Assembly: GCF_009688945.1 (NCBI RefSeq)
Contig: NZ_AP021874.1
Coordinates: 6,014,001 to 6,078,000 of the forward strand
DNA: 64,000 nt
Origin: Desulfosarcina alkanivorans
GTDB taxonomy: Bacteria > Desulfobacterota > Desulfobacteria > Desulfobacterales > Desulfosarcinaceae
Direction of reading: 5' to 3'
Shown: one piece after another, positions 7,693 through 17,078 of the stretch
How the letters are laid out: the number at the start of each line of letters is the position of its first letter
How positions within the stretch are numbered: the first letter of the stretch is position 1
Notes under the pieces: generated by a model
Told to the model about the DNA's origin: nothing
The model's input: the letters and a program-made list of their open reading frames with translations, nothing else
The model's database searches: none
Made by a program: the position numbers and the translations under genes

Positions 7693-9783
7693 GTGAAAGT
7701 ATTCAAATTGAAAATAGAGAATTATCGCTTGTTAAAAAGCTTTTCTATGGATTTGGAAAAGGAGCTTTCCTTAGTAATCGGGAAAAACAATACCGGTAAA
7801 ACCTCCATTCTGTCAGTTCTTGATAAATTCTTAGGCCAATCCGAAAGAAACAAATTCTCATTTGACGATTTCAATATTGATTTCAAAAAGGAACTGAAAG
7901 CCATAGTTGAAGCAGAAGAAGCCATTTCGGAGGAAAACTATAAACGATTAGGTATAAGACTCAGGCTTTTTATCGACTACACTGAAACAGACAACCTGTC
8001 CAATGTCAGTCGGGTAATGATGGACTTAGATCCAGACAACAATGTTGTCGTCCTCGGTTTTGAATATACTATCGATTTCACAGGGTATTCCAGGGTTAGA
8101 AAAGAGTATAGGGAATTTGAAGCGGAAGAAAAAAAGAAGATACAAGCCAAGCCGGATTATACCATTAGAAACGTATATGACTTCTTGCGATTGCATCAGA
8201 CGGATTATTTCAGGATAAATAAACGTTCATTAAGTTACGATCCAGCTACCAAGCAGGAAAGTGACGGTCAATCTATTGATTTGGATACCGAGAAGATAAA
8301 GATTAGCGATATAATCAATTTCAAATACATTAGCGCCAAAAGAGATGTTGCGAATAAAGAAGTTGATAAAACCCTTTCTGGTCAAACATCAAGGATTTAC
8401 AGGCGTACCGAGACAAGTGATGGACAGAACAAAGCAGTTGAGGATTTTAAAGACAAACTGAGCGAAACAGACGCTCATTTAAGCGGAATTTACAAAACGC
8501 TTTTTGATAGCATAGTTAAAAAGGTAAAAGATTTTGGCGGTGTAAAAATCAATGAATCGGAGATTGAAATAATTTCTACCCTCCAACATCGGGAATTACT
8601 CGAAGGAAATACCACTGTTGTTTACAAACATGATGCGGATAATCATTTGCCTGAACACTACAATGGGTTGGGATACATGAACCTTATCAGCATGATTTTT
8701 GAAATTGAAATTCTTGTGCATGAGTTCAAGCGAGAGAAGGACAAAAGACCTGCGGATATAAACCTGCTATTTATAGAAGAACCGGAAGCACATACCCACC
8801 CCCAGATGCAATATGTTTTCATTAAGAATATAAAAAAACTGATTGGTGAAGGCATTAAACGGGAAGATGGAGAACACAAGGAGTTACAATACATCATAAG
8901 TACTCATTCTGCGTGTATCGTTGCAGACAGTGATTTTAATGACATTAAATACCTAAAAAGGGATAAAGGAGGCGGTATAATAACAAAAAACCTGAAAGAC
9001 CTGAAGAATGAATATGATGCCGAAACAACACAATACCAATTCCTAAAGCAGTATTTGACAATAAGTCGGGCAGAAATATTCTTCGCTGACAAAGCCATCC
9101 TGATTGAAGGGGATACAGAACGAATACTTGTTCCAACCTTAATGAGAAAGATAGACATTGAAGAAGAAAAGAAATTTGTAGCATCAGGTGAAAAGGATGA
9201 GGACCTGCCATTGCTTTCTCAAAACATTTCAGTCGTTGAGGTTGGTGCATACTCCCAGATTTTTGAAAGATTTATTGACTTTTTAGGGATTAAAGGGCTG
9301 ATCATTACAGACCTTGATGCCGTTGATGGTGACGGAAAAAAATGTGAAGTAGAGGTAGGTGTTGATTATTCCAATGCGGCTATTAGATATTTTTTCAATA
9401 ACCCTTCTCTGGATAATCTGAAAGGCTTCGGTCTTCTGAATAAATTATTCAATAAAGTAGCTGGCGTCTGGACGAATCAGGCTGATGGAAGACTCTGTGT
9501 CGTGTATCAGACAAAAGAAAACGGATACAACGCAAGGAGTTTTGAGGATGCATTTATTAATATAAACATGGGTTATGTAAATGATAACAAAGATAGCTTT
9601 AGAGGCCTTCAAAACAGAGAGCATTTAGAAAATGACCTTGGAGCTTACGAATTAGCCGATAAATGCATTAAGAAAAAAACCCACTTTGCATTAGATATCA
9701 TCTATCACAGTAATGAAGAATTGAGTAACTGGCAAGTCCCCTCCTATATCAAAGAAGGTTTGCTATGGTTGAAGAGAGATTGA
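7693..9783 (+). CDS. gajA-like: GajA-like OLD-family ATP-dependent nuclease (Gabija-type)
   Basis: Start is a GTG at 7693 with GGAG about 10 nt upstream. The 696-aa protein begins with an ABC/SMC-type ATPase: Walker A GKNNTGKTS (residues 30-38), the signature region in the middle, Walker B LLFIEEPEAHTHPQ (about 358-371) and a switch His in STHSAC. It is followed by a TOPRIM nuclease: AILIEGDTE (about 468) supplies the acidic Glu and IITDLDAVDGDG (about 537) the DxD metal site. This order defines OLD-family nucleases such as GajA. It overlaps the helicase gene by 19 bp, which is the Gabija arrangement. It is about 120 aa longer than the best-known GajA, so the subtype is divergent. In Gabija, GajA nicks DNA when cellular nucleotides are depleted by phage replication. 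Confidence 0.85.
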   Translation: MKVFKLKIENYRLLKSFSMDLEKELSLVIGKNNTGKTSILSVLDKFLGQSERNKFSFDDFNIDFKKELKAIVEAEEAISEENYKRLGIRLRLFIDYTETDNLSNVSRVMMDLDPDNNVVVLGFEYTIDFTGYSRVRKEYREFEAEEKKKIQAKPDYTIRNVYDFLRLHQTDYFRINKRSLSYDPATKQESDGQSIDLDTEKIKISDIINFKYISAKRDVANKEVDKTLSGQTSRIYRRTETSDGQNKAVEDFKDKLSETDAHLSGIYKTLFDSIVKKVKDFGGVKINESEIEIISTLQHRELLEGNTTVVYKHDADNHLPEHYNGLGYMNLISMIFEIEILVHEFKREKDKRPADINLLFIEEPEAHTHPQMQYVFIKNIKKLIGEGIKREDGEHKELQYIISTHSACIVADSDFNDIKYLKRDKGGGIITKNLKDLKNEYDAETTQYQFLKQYLTISRAEIFFADKAILIEGDTERILVPTLMRKIDIEEEKKFVASGEKDEDLPLLSQNISVVEVGAYSQIFERFIDFLGIKGLIITDLDAVDGDGKKCEVEVGVDYSNAAIRYFFNNPSLDNLKGFGLLNKLFNKVAGVWTNQADGRLCVVYQTKENGYNARSFEDAFININMGYVNDNKDSFRGLQNREHLENDLGAYELADKCIKKKTHFALDIIYHSNEELSNWQVPSYIKEGLLWLKRD

Positions 9784-11690
9784 AATTAGAACCGGATGTA
9801 CAAAAAATTTTACAGTGCATTGATAACAAGCGTAACTTTTTGTTAAGCGGAGGTGCTGGAAGCGGCAAAACTTATTCTTTGGTTCAGGTTATCCGTCAGG
9901 TAATTGCCGAAAATCAGACCGCCAAAGTAGCCTGCATGACATATACCAATGCCGCTGTTAAGGAAATTGAAGAACGGGTGAACCATACAAATTTAAATGT
10001 GTCCACTATTCACGATTTTTTATGGGACAATATCAAACACTTTCAAAAAGAGCTAAAGTCCGCCATCATTGCTTTAGCGAATGATGAAGGGTCAAAAATC
10101 TCAATTGATGAAGGCAACCTCATACCGGCTGATTTTTTTGATGATTGCGAAGAAGGAATTCAGTACAAAGAATATTTAAAACTCAAAGAAGGCATCATTT
10201 CCCATGACGAGTTATTGATCATAGCGAATTACCTTTTTGAAAAATATCCAAAGCTCAACAAAATTGTTAAAGACAAATATCAATTTATTTTCATTGATGA
10301 ATACCAGGATACAAACAAGGCGGTCGTAGATATTTTTCTGAATCACTTTAAAAAAAGCAAGAAGCAAAACATTATTGGTTTTTTCGGAGATGCCATGCAA
10401 TCCATCTATGATGATGGAATTGGGAATTTGGATGAATATAAAGGAGATGCGACAGATAAGGTTATTGAGGTAAAGAAAGCTAAAAACAGAAGAAACCCAC
10501 GGAAGGTAATTGACTTGGCGAACAGATTAAGAACAGACGGAATAGTGCAGGAGCCTTCCGTTGATGAAAATGCACCGAATATGACAGATGGCCAGGTAAA
10601 AGAGGGGAGCATCCTGTTCATTCATTCACCCAACGAAAATCTTTCAGCAGTGAAGCAATACTTAACCGGAAACCACTGCTGGCACTTTGAGAATGCTCAG
10701 GAAACGAAAGAGCTGAATTTAACCCATAATCTGATCGCTGACAAAGCAGGTTTCCGGGCACTGATGGATATTTATGATAGTGATCCTGTGCTTAGATTAA
10801 AAAGTGATATTTTAAGCAAGATTAAATACAATAAAAAAAATAATAAACCTGAAATTGAAATAGCCGAAAATGACAGTTTTGATGTTGTTGTTGATAAATT
10901 TAAATTAAAGAACAGACAAAGGCAACTCAAGAAAGATATTTTGCTTCAAGACCCTACAAGCGCAGAACTATATCAACAATTAAAAGACAGGCCTTTCTCA
11001 GATGTCAGAAAGATATACTTAACCAAGGACGCTTTAATTGATGACAAAAAACAAGACGAAGAAGATGAAAACAAAAAAGGTTCCAAGCGAGACAACCTGA
11101 TAAAGCATCTCTTTAAAATTCAAAATAATATCGTTCTATATAAAACCGGGCGCTACAATGAATTTTTGAGAGCTACAGACTATAGAGACAAGATCACCCG
11201 AATCGCAGACAAACGAAAATTAAAAAATAATATTGATAGCCTTGTCAATGTAGGAGATAAAACGATTGAAGAAGTGATCAATGATGCGCAAGAAAAAGGA
11301 ATTTGCCTTATAGATGATAAGCTTGAGCATTTTAAGGCAAAGAATGAGTACCTGTATAACAGAGTAAAAGGAGTTCAATTCAGCGAGTTTCAAAAGTTGT
11401 ATGACTATCTTGAAGGTAAAACACCGTTTTCCACACAGCACAAAACAAAGGGAACGGAGTTCAATAATGTCCTTGTCATTTTAGATAACGGAGGTTGGAA
11501 TAACTACAACTTTCAAAATTTATTCTTAAATTCAGGTACACAAAGCGTTATTAAAAGAACACAAAATATATTTTATGTGTGCTGCACCAGAACAAAAGAT
11601 AATCTTGCTGTTTTTTATCAAAATCCAAGCCAGCAAGTGATAGATAATGCGACTGAATGGTTTGGAGTTAACAATGTCATCAAAATATGA
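9765..11690 (+). CDS. gajB-like: GajB-like UvrD/PcrA superfamily 1 helicase (Gabija-type)
   Basis: The ATG at 9765 lies inside the end of the nuclease gene, with AAGAAGG upstream as a Shine-Dalgarno sequence, so translation is coupled. The 641-aa product has SF1A motifs in order: motif I LSGGAGSGKTYS (about residue 28), motif II FIFIDEYQDTN (about 173), GDAMQSIYD (motif III), a motif V-like THKTKGTEF and motif VI CTRTKD. It is longer than the typical GajB (about 500 aa), with extra lysine-rich sequence between motifs III and V. Together with the upstream nuclease this is a complete two-gene defence module within one cassette. Known GajB acts as an ATPase and helicase partner sensing DNA ends; that role here is inferred. 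Confidence 0.85.
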   Translation: MVEERLKLEPDVQKILQCIDNKRNFLLSGGAGSGKTYSLVQVIRQVIAENQTAKVACMTYTNAAVKEIEERVNHTNLNVSTIHDFLWDNIKHFQKELKSAIIALANDEGSKISIDEGNLIPADFFDDCEEGIQYKEYLKLKEGIISHDELLIIANYLFEKYPKLNKIVKDKYQFIFIDEYQDTNKAVVDIFLNHFKKSKKQNIIGFFGDAMQSIYDDGIGNLDEYKGDATDKVIEVKKAKNRRNPRKVIDLANRLRTDGIVQEPSVDENAPNMTDGQVKEGSILFIHSPNENLSAVKQYLTGNHCWHFENAQETKELNLTHNLIADKAGFRALMDIYDSDPVLRLKSDILSKIKYNKKNNKPEIEIAENDSFDVVVDKFKLKNRQRQLKKDILLQDPTSAELYQQLKDRPFSDVRKIYLTKDALIDDKKQDEEDENKKGSKRDNLIKHLFKIQNNIVLYKTGRYNEFLRATDYRDKITRIADKRKLKNNIDSLVNVGDKTIEEVINDAQEKGICLIDDKLEHFKAKNEYLYNRVKGVQFSEFQKLYDYLEGKTPFSTQHKTKGTEFNNVLVILDNGGWNNYNFQNLFLNSGTQSVIKRTQNIFYVCCTRTKDNLAVFYQNPSQQVIDNATEWFGVNNVIKI

Positions 11691-11792
11691 TTGAAAATGA
11701 CTTTCGTTTGGTATTGGATATAGTAAGTTTAAAATGAATTTTATTAGCGGAGATATAAACGTAGATATTTTAAAAGAATCAAAAAAGAGAAC
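11691..11792 (+). other. Spacer downstream of the Gabija-like operon
   Basis: AT-rich sequence between the helicase stop and the R'' box. It contains a short open stretch but no ribosome-binding site or recognisable product; nothing else is seen. Confidence 0.4.
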
Positions 11793-12048
11793 ACATAACA
11801 AGACAAATTAACTCGGATGCAAATTCCGCTGCGCTCCATTTGCACCGGTTATTTGCACCGATAAGCTGGACCGCTCCGCGCTCCAGCTTATCGTCGCCGG
11901 CTGCTTCGCCATGGGCCTGAACGTGTCGCGCTGCGCGCTCCACTTATCAGGCCCATGGAGCCGACTGCGATTCTCGCCTCCGGCCCGAAATAAAAACCAT
12001 TTCGTTCCGGAGGCTGCGAGTCTCGCGCCTCATCCGGCGACGTTAGGC
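11793..12048 (+). repeat. attC plus full composite module (copy E)
   Basis: R'' box ACATAAC (11793-11799), stem GGATGCAAAT...ATTTGCACC, module from GATAAGC at 11860 with both nested hairpins, and R' box GTTAGGC (12042-12048), a consensus core. One arm reads CTCGCGCCTC instead of CTCGCGGCTC, a mismatch relative to other copies. Confidence 0.8.
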
Positions 12049-12134
12049 CGAAACGATGCTGTGTATTTAACGACGGCATATTGAATGCTTTTAAACTTAG
12101 AAATCATTTCTAATACGTTATATAATTTTTAATT

Positions 12135-14315
12135 ATGGAAATGCCAACAGAAAATATAATCAAAAAATGCTTTATGTCTGTATTTGATGATATCAATTTT
12201 GCCTCTGAAGCATTTTTTCAAGAAAAAAAGCTGCTAACTATAAGTAAAAATAAATACGCCGACTATATCTCAAGGCTAGTTGGCACTATATCACTTTATC
12301 GTTCTAGAAGAAATTTAAGTGTTGAAGATATATATATTCCTGTCAAGGTATCTAACCGAATCCAGAGAGATAGCTACAAAACTACTGAAGAAATAAAAAA
12401 TTCTGTTATGCATCAAGTCTCAGGCAAACTGGGTTATAGGCAACAAAATGAACAGATATATTCACCACTTGATGCCATTGAAAAGTCTAATGGTGGCTTT
12501 CTTTTATACGGAGACGCTGGGGCTGGAAAAAGCACACTTTTTAAATGGGTAACACTTGAAGTTGCACGTGGAAAAAAAATTAGACAAAATAATGTGTTGC
12601 CGATATTTTTTTCTGCATCTGAATTGGAGTATAATAACAAAACCGTACTCAAGGCATCAGTGGATCTATTGTCGTGGCTAAAAATAGGTGAACCAGAAAG
12701 GGTTATTGATAGGTTGCTTGAGCATGGTAAATGTATGATTCTGATTGACGGATTAGATGAAGTAAATAAGGATTTCTATAAAAAGACAATTCAAGAGCTA
12801 AATAGAATCTTTGCAAAATATCCTAAATCTTATTTATGTATATCAACAAGACCATTTTATTGTGATGTAGCTATGCCAAGTTTTGAGGCATTCGAGATTC
12901 TACCATTTAGTTCCTATGATAGAAAACAATTCATAAAGAACTGGTACAAAAATATAGATGAAAAAAAAGGATTGAACCTTATTTCAATTTTAGAAAATAA
13001 AATTGAGTTATTAGATCTTGGATCTAATCCATTATTGTTGAGTCTAATCTGTGCACTATTTAAAGAAAACCTTAATATTCCTAGCGACATTGTAGAATTA
13101 TATAATCGTTCGATTGACGTATTCTTGGGCAAATGGGATGATTTTAGATTTATAGAAAGAGAAACTGCATTAAAGGATTTGTCTAGCACAAAACGAAAAG
13201 TTTTTGTTTCATGGTTAGCAGCAATAATGCATTTTAAAGGAAGAATTGTATTTACAAAAGATGATATTGAGCAATCAGATTTTGTAAATCGCCTTTCCAA
13301 AATGTTAAGCTGTGAACTCCCAGAAGCGGAATATATTCTTTCTTCATTATATCGTGATTTTGGAATTCTTTGCGAAAAGGCCCCAGGTTATTATACTTTT
13401 TCTCATTTCACAATTCATGAGTATTTAGTTGCTAATTATTTGGTTGATAATCGTAAAGAAATTGATTGGATAAAAAGGTATTTTAACAGCGAAGAATGGT
13501 TCGATATTCATATTTTTTTAGCAAAAAAACTCCATAATTCAGATCTATATTTAAAGTATCTTTTCAAAAGAGCTCGGTTTGATAGCTTTAATGATGTTTT
13601 ACTTTTACGTGTAATTTGGGATGCAAAGCCAATTTGCTCCGAAAAAGTTCAAAAAGAAATAATTTTATACTTGGTAAGCTATGTTGCAAAAGCAGCAAAA
13701 ATATCGATATCTATAGCGAAAGTAGAGTACGATGAATGTGCAATGAGTGAGGACGACACACCAATACTTTATATATATTTAAATAAAAAATTGAAACAAT
13801 CTTATTATAAAATTCAACAAAATCTTATTGATTTATTGAAACAAAGAGGAATTCCGTTATCAAAAATACATAAGCTAAACAGCATAGCGGGGAATCATTA
13901 TAAAAATACAAGAAACCTAATAGAAGATTTGAAAAATATCTTAGGGGGCGATTTATTTGTACGAAATAAGACTGATATACTGACTTTATGTAATATGTCA
14001 TTTTCTAATCGTAAATATTTTTCATCATCTAACTTAATACGGTTTTGTTTGCTCGATTTATTACACATTCTTCAGAGCTCCAATGTCCCTTTTGAGCATT
14101 TTGAGACAGGTAAAAATTTATTGTTCAAGGAATTAGAAAAGTACTGGGGTTACGCTATAAACCGAATAGAATTTAGAGAAGAGTTGTCGAATACGATTTC
14201 AGACGATTTTGATAAAAAACGCGAAATACAAATAATGCGAAAAGAAAAAAACGAATATCAATCAAAACTATATGATGAGTATTTAGATAAGACAGAATAT
14301 GGAGACACAGAATAA
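12135..14315 (+). CDS. NACHT-domain STAND NTPase (bacterial NLR-like, putative antiphage)
   Basis: The 726-aa protein has about 110 N-terminal residues without a recognised effector, then a NACHT-type P-loop NTPase: Walker A YGDAGAGKST (about residues 125-134), Walker B with the acidic pair MILIDGLDEV (about 200-209), sensor-1 region CISTRPF and a winged-helix-like segment ending YTFSHFTIHEYLVANYL (about 420-435), typical of NACHT proteins. The C-terminal 290 residues are alpha-helical and charged and would be the sensor. Bacterial NACHT proteins (bNACHT) protect against phages on sensing infection; the absence of a recognisable nuclease or TIR suggests an effector not obvious from motifs. 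It is a single-gene cassette between attC sites and very AT-rich. The start has no clear ribosome-binding site; ATG 12141 is an alternative. Confidence 0.85.
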   Translation: MEMPTENIIKKCFMSVFDDINFASEAFFQEKKLLTISKNKYADYISRLVGTISLYRSRRNLSVEDIYIPVKVSNRIQRDSYKTTEEIKNSVMHQVSGKLGYRQQNEQIYSPLDAIEKSNGGFLLYGDAGAGKSTLFKWVTLEVARGKKIRQNNVLPIFFSASELEYNNKTVLKASVDLLSWLKIGEPERVIDRLLEHGKCMILIDGLDEVNKDFYKKTIQELNRIFAKYPKSYLCISTRPFYCDVAMPSFEAFEILPFSSYDRKQFIKNWYKNIDEKKGLNLISILENKIELLDLGSNPLLLSLICALFKENLNIPSDIVELYNRSIDVFLGKWDDFRFIERETALKDLSSTKRKVFVSWLAAIMHFKGRIVFTKDDIEQSDFVNRLSKMLSCELPEAEYILSSLYRDFGILCEKAPGYYTFSHFTIHEYLVANYLVDNRKEIDWIKRYFNSEEWFDIHIFLAKKLHNSDLYLKYLFKRARFDSFNDVLLLRVIWDAKPICSEKVQKEIILYLVSYVAKAAKISISIAKVEYDECAMSEDDTPILYIYLNKKLKQSYYKIQQNLIDLLKQRGIPLSKIHKLNSIAGNHYKNTRNLIEDLKNILGGDLFVRNKTDILTLCNMSFSNRKYFSSSNLIRFCLLDLLHILQSSNVPFEHFETGKNLLFKELEKYWGYAINRIEFREELSNTISDDFDKKREIQIMRKEKNEYQSKLYDEYLDKTEYGDTE

Positions 14316-14321
14316 CTTGAT

Positions 14322-14381
14322 GCCTAACCCATTTTTGCACAGGACGCCAAACAACGGGCACCTGTGAAAAACCCGTTGTGT
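14322..14381 (+). other. attC site (NACHT to GNAT cassette)
   Basis: Consensus R'' box GCCTAAC (14322-14328), stem TTTTTGCACAGG.GCC / GGGCACCTGTGAAAAA with an extrahelical base, and R' box GTTGTGT (14375-14381). A classical 60-bp attC without the module. Confidence 0.85.
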
Positions 14382-14393
14382 GATGGATCAAAA

Positions 14394-14930
14394 ATGGATC
14401 AAGAAATAGGAAAATACATAATTCGTGATTGGCATATGGAGGATGCTTTATCGATCTCTAAGTATGCCAACAATAAAAAGATCTGGATGAATCTACGGGA
14501 TGCTTTTCCGCATCCATACGGCATTAAAGATGCGGAACTTTTTATTTCACGGGCGATTGAATCCAATCCAACAACCATATTTGCCATTGCAACCCAATCT
14601 GAGGTAATTGGTAGCATCGGGTTGGTGATCGGCAAGGATGTACATCGATTTACCGCAGAGATGGGCTATTGGCTTGCAGAACCATTTTGGGGAAAAGGTA
14701 TAATGACGCAGGCCGTTAAAAAAATGATTTCTCATGGAATCCATGTGTTAAAGTTGCATAGGATTTACGCTGAGCCGTATACGACAAACCCAGCCTCGGC
14801 AAGGGTTTTAGAAAAGGCAGGATTTGCTTGTGAGGGTGTTCTGCGATCGAATGTTTTTAAAGATGGCAAAATTCTCGATCAATTCATGTATAGTTATGTT
14901 GCAAAGGCCGGCACACAACCAGTCCGTTGA
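14394..14930 (+). CDS. GNAT family N-acetyltransferase (RimJ/RimL-like)
   Basis: The ATG at 14394 (MDQEIGKYIIRDW) is preferred because the longer frame from 14364 starts inside the attC stem. The 178-aa product shows the RimJ/RimL-type GNAT order: RDWHMEDALSI at the N-terminus, EMGYWLAEPFWGKGIMTQAV (motif A, acetyl-CoA pyrophosphate loop with GKG), then RIYAEPYTTNPASARVLEKAGF (motif B), then FKDGKILDQFMYS. It would transfer acetyl groups to an amine such as a ribosomal N-terminus, an antibiotic or a polyamine; the substrate is unknown. GNATs are among the commonest integron cassette genes. Confidence 0.85.
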   Translation: MDQEIGKYIIRDWHMEDALSISKYANNKKIWMNLRDAFPHPYGIKDAELFISRAIESNPTTIFAIATQSEVIGSIGLVIGKDVHRFTAEMGYWLAEPFWGKGIMTQAVKKMISHGIHVLKLHRIYAEPYTTNPASARVLEKAGFACEGVLRSNVFKDGKILDQFMYSYVAKAGTQPVR

Positions 14931-14992
14931 GGGGACGCGGTGAATCTTGGCATTTGAATTGTCGTTTGTTCGCGGCGCCCCTCACTTGGCCG
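14913..14992 (+). other. Degenerate attC-like site
   Basis: ACACAAC (14913-14919) overlaps the end of the GNAT gene; a stem GAGGGGACGC...GCGCCCCTC follows with a variable loop; the R' position reads ACTTGGCC instead of GTTGGCC. It is probably a mutated, low-activity attC. Confidence 0.45.
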
Positions 14993-15153
14993 GTATTTAA
15001 ACCTAAAGTAGACGATCTCGAATTTGAGATGCAGTATTCAAACTAAACAAGGTAGAGGAATTGGGTACTGCGAAGATTCCGACCTGATTTTTTCAGAGCA
15101 GCCACTTACGACTTTGACTTACTTGGGAATAAGCTAAAAGCGAGGAGGAAAGC

Positions 15154-15897
15154 ATGCTGAACAAAATCTTGGTTTCGATCCTGGTGATTGGTCTGTTTGC
15201 TGTAACCGTATTGGCAGATGAGGTCGTTTATACACTGGATGGCGATTGGGACTATCAAACAAAAGTCGCTGGAACATATACGCTATCAGTTAATCCGACT
15301 GGAGGCGTCGATGTCGAGATAGACGTTAATAGTGGAATTGAGGGCGGGCTTAGTGCATCAAGACATGTTTTATCAGGGTTTTCCATAAATTCAGATGCGT
15401 ATGTTGAGTTGGAGTTCTCCGCATTGGACTACACGGTTACCAGCACCGAGGATACAACCGTCAGTTTATGTCTGGAACTTGAATTCTCGGATGATGGCGG
15501 TAACGAATATGAATTAGCCATGTCAGTAGGGGCAAATAGTGAAATGACTGCCTTCGTAACTTGGTATGGTGATGATAACGTAGAACCCAACCAAATGATT
15601 CCAACAAGCATTCCAATACAGGAAGGTTCCCTGGGACTCTATTTTCATGATAATTCTGTCAGCCCTTATTTTAGAAATAGCCGCAATCAGATAATCTACC
15701 CATTTACAGATTGGAATATCTCGAGCATCGTCGCTCCTCAGAGTTTTGCCGTTGACAATGATTTTGAGGCCAATACGACTACCGGTGGGACGGTCACGGG
15801 CTCTGTGAATCTCAAAAGGGTTGTCTTTGGACAAGGTGCGCCGCCTTCGGTTTTATCTTTATCGCCTGGGGTCTTAATGCTTTTGGTGGACGAATAA
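15154..15897 (+). CDS. Hypothetical secreted protein
   Basis: ATG at 15154 follows a strong GAGGAGG at 15142-15148. The 247-aa protein has a clear Sec signal peptide (LVSILVIGLFAVTVLADE, cleavage after about residue 21). The mature part is acidic and rich in Thr, Ser, Asp and Val, suggesting a beta-sandwich extracellular domain. The end VLSLSPGVLMLLVDE resembles a truncated hydrophobic sorting tail, and the gene stops 70 bp before the second RAYT copy, so the original C-terminus may have been longer. The 160 bp upstream are gene-free and contain a possible TTGACT...TAAAAG promoter. No family is recognised. Confidence 0.65.
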   Translation: MLNKILVSILVIGLFAVTVLADEVVYTLDGDWDYQTKVAGTYTLSVNPTGGVDVEIDVNSGIEGGLSASRHVLSGFSINSDAYVELEFSALDYTVTSTEDTTVSLCLELEFSDDGGNEYELAMSVGANSEMTAFVTWYGDDNVEPNQMIPTSIPIQEGSLGLYFHDNSVSPYFRNSRNQIIYPFTDWNISSIVAPQSFAVDNDFEANTTTGGTVTGSVNLKRVVFGQGAPPSVLSLSPGVLMLLVDE

Positions 15898-15965
15898 GTC
15901 TGATTGATCGTGGTGTGGTTTCCGGTCAAATTCTTGTATCTGACTCAAGGCGCTTCGGCCCGTAT

Positions 15966-16910
15966 AATGTACAGGGGGTCGGGCCGCGCTAACCATTCGT
16001 AAAAAAATAGTATTTGTAAAAAAGAAGCCCTGAAAACAGGCCTATATTACACTTTTAAAGGGCAAAAACAGCATTATAGGCATAGTAAGAGCTAAAAGAC
16101 ACTATATCCCAGGACAAATATGGCACATTACCCACCGATGCCATAAACGGGAATTTTAGCTAAAATTCACCAGAGACCGGAAGCGATGGCTGCCATGGCT
16201 TTTTGAAGATAGGAAACGATATGGCCTGGTGATTCTCGATTATACGGTCATATCAAATCACATCCATCTGCTTTTGGCAGATGATGGCGCCCGCAATGCA
16301 ATACCTGACTCCATCAAGCTGATTGCCGGTCGAACCGGGCAGGAATTCAACCAACGGAAAAAGCGAAAAGGAGAATTTTGGGAAGACCGCTGTCACGCAA
16401 CAGCGATTGAAAACGCTGAACACCTTTTTTAAAGTGTCTTGTATACATTGATCTGAATATGGTTCGGGCCGGTGTTGTGAATCACCCATCCAGATGGCCT
16501 TTTGGAGGATTTAATGAGATACAACAGCCAAAAAGAAAAAAGATTCTGATCAATTACGATTGTTCGCGACAACTGCTCGGTTTCGATAGCTGCCATGATG
16601 TCCGGATTAACCATAGGAAATGGTTTGAAGCCTGCTTACAAAAAAAGATGATTGCCAGGGATGCGAAGTAGACTCGCAGCCTCGCAGTTGGAAGTAGGGC
16701 ATTTATAGATGGCGTGAAGAGGCAAATGAGTATTGTAACCAAAGGCCGCAAGCGAATTAACGGTGGGGATTCATATCAGCTTCGTGAAAGCCACATGCCC
16801 TATGGTGCTCATTTCGGTGCCCAAAACGGTGATATAGAGGGTAAAAACACCTATGTTTGTAAGTGATACTGTATAAATATAGTGTGTTGGCGTGGCCCGA
16901 CCCCATTTTA
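15966..16910 (+). mobile_element. Decayed RAYT element, copy 2
   Basis: Sequence equal to 2797-3741 with the same inverted-repeat ends and the same inactivating lesions. The left flank is the 3' region of the secreted-protein gene; the right flank is a partial attC. The common sequence begins AATGTACAGGGGG and ends CCCCATTTTA in both copies. Confidence 0.75.
16077..16862 (+). pseudogene. RAYT transposase pseudogene (copy 2)
   Basis: Same broken frame as the copy at 2908: HUH motif NHIHLLL retained, internal TAG codons and a frameshift after AEHLF. It cannot produce an active transposase. Confidence 0.75.
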
Positions 16911-16972
16911 TTCTTGCTTCTGCTACGGCAGTAGCCAGGGCCAGGGCGGTCAGGTGATTGCGGTCGTTATGT
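16911..16972 (+). other. attC remnant, 3' part
   Basis: Directly after the RAYT element: a palindromic stretch GCTACGGCAGTAGC and an R' box GTTATGT (16966-16972), then 21 nt to the GyrI-like start. The R'' side was lost at the RAYT junction. Confidence 0.5.
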
Positions 16973-17078
16973 GCATGAAAATAAAGGAACATCATGAAAT
17001 ATGAATGGAGAAAAAAAGAAAAAGGAATCTACTTGCCACCAAATAAGCCAGTAGTAATTGAAATTCCAATTTATAAAT

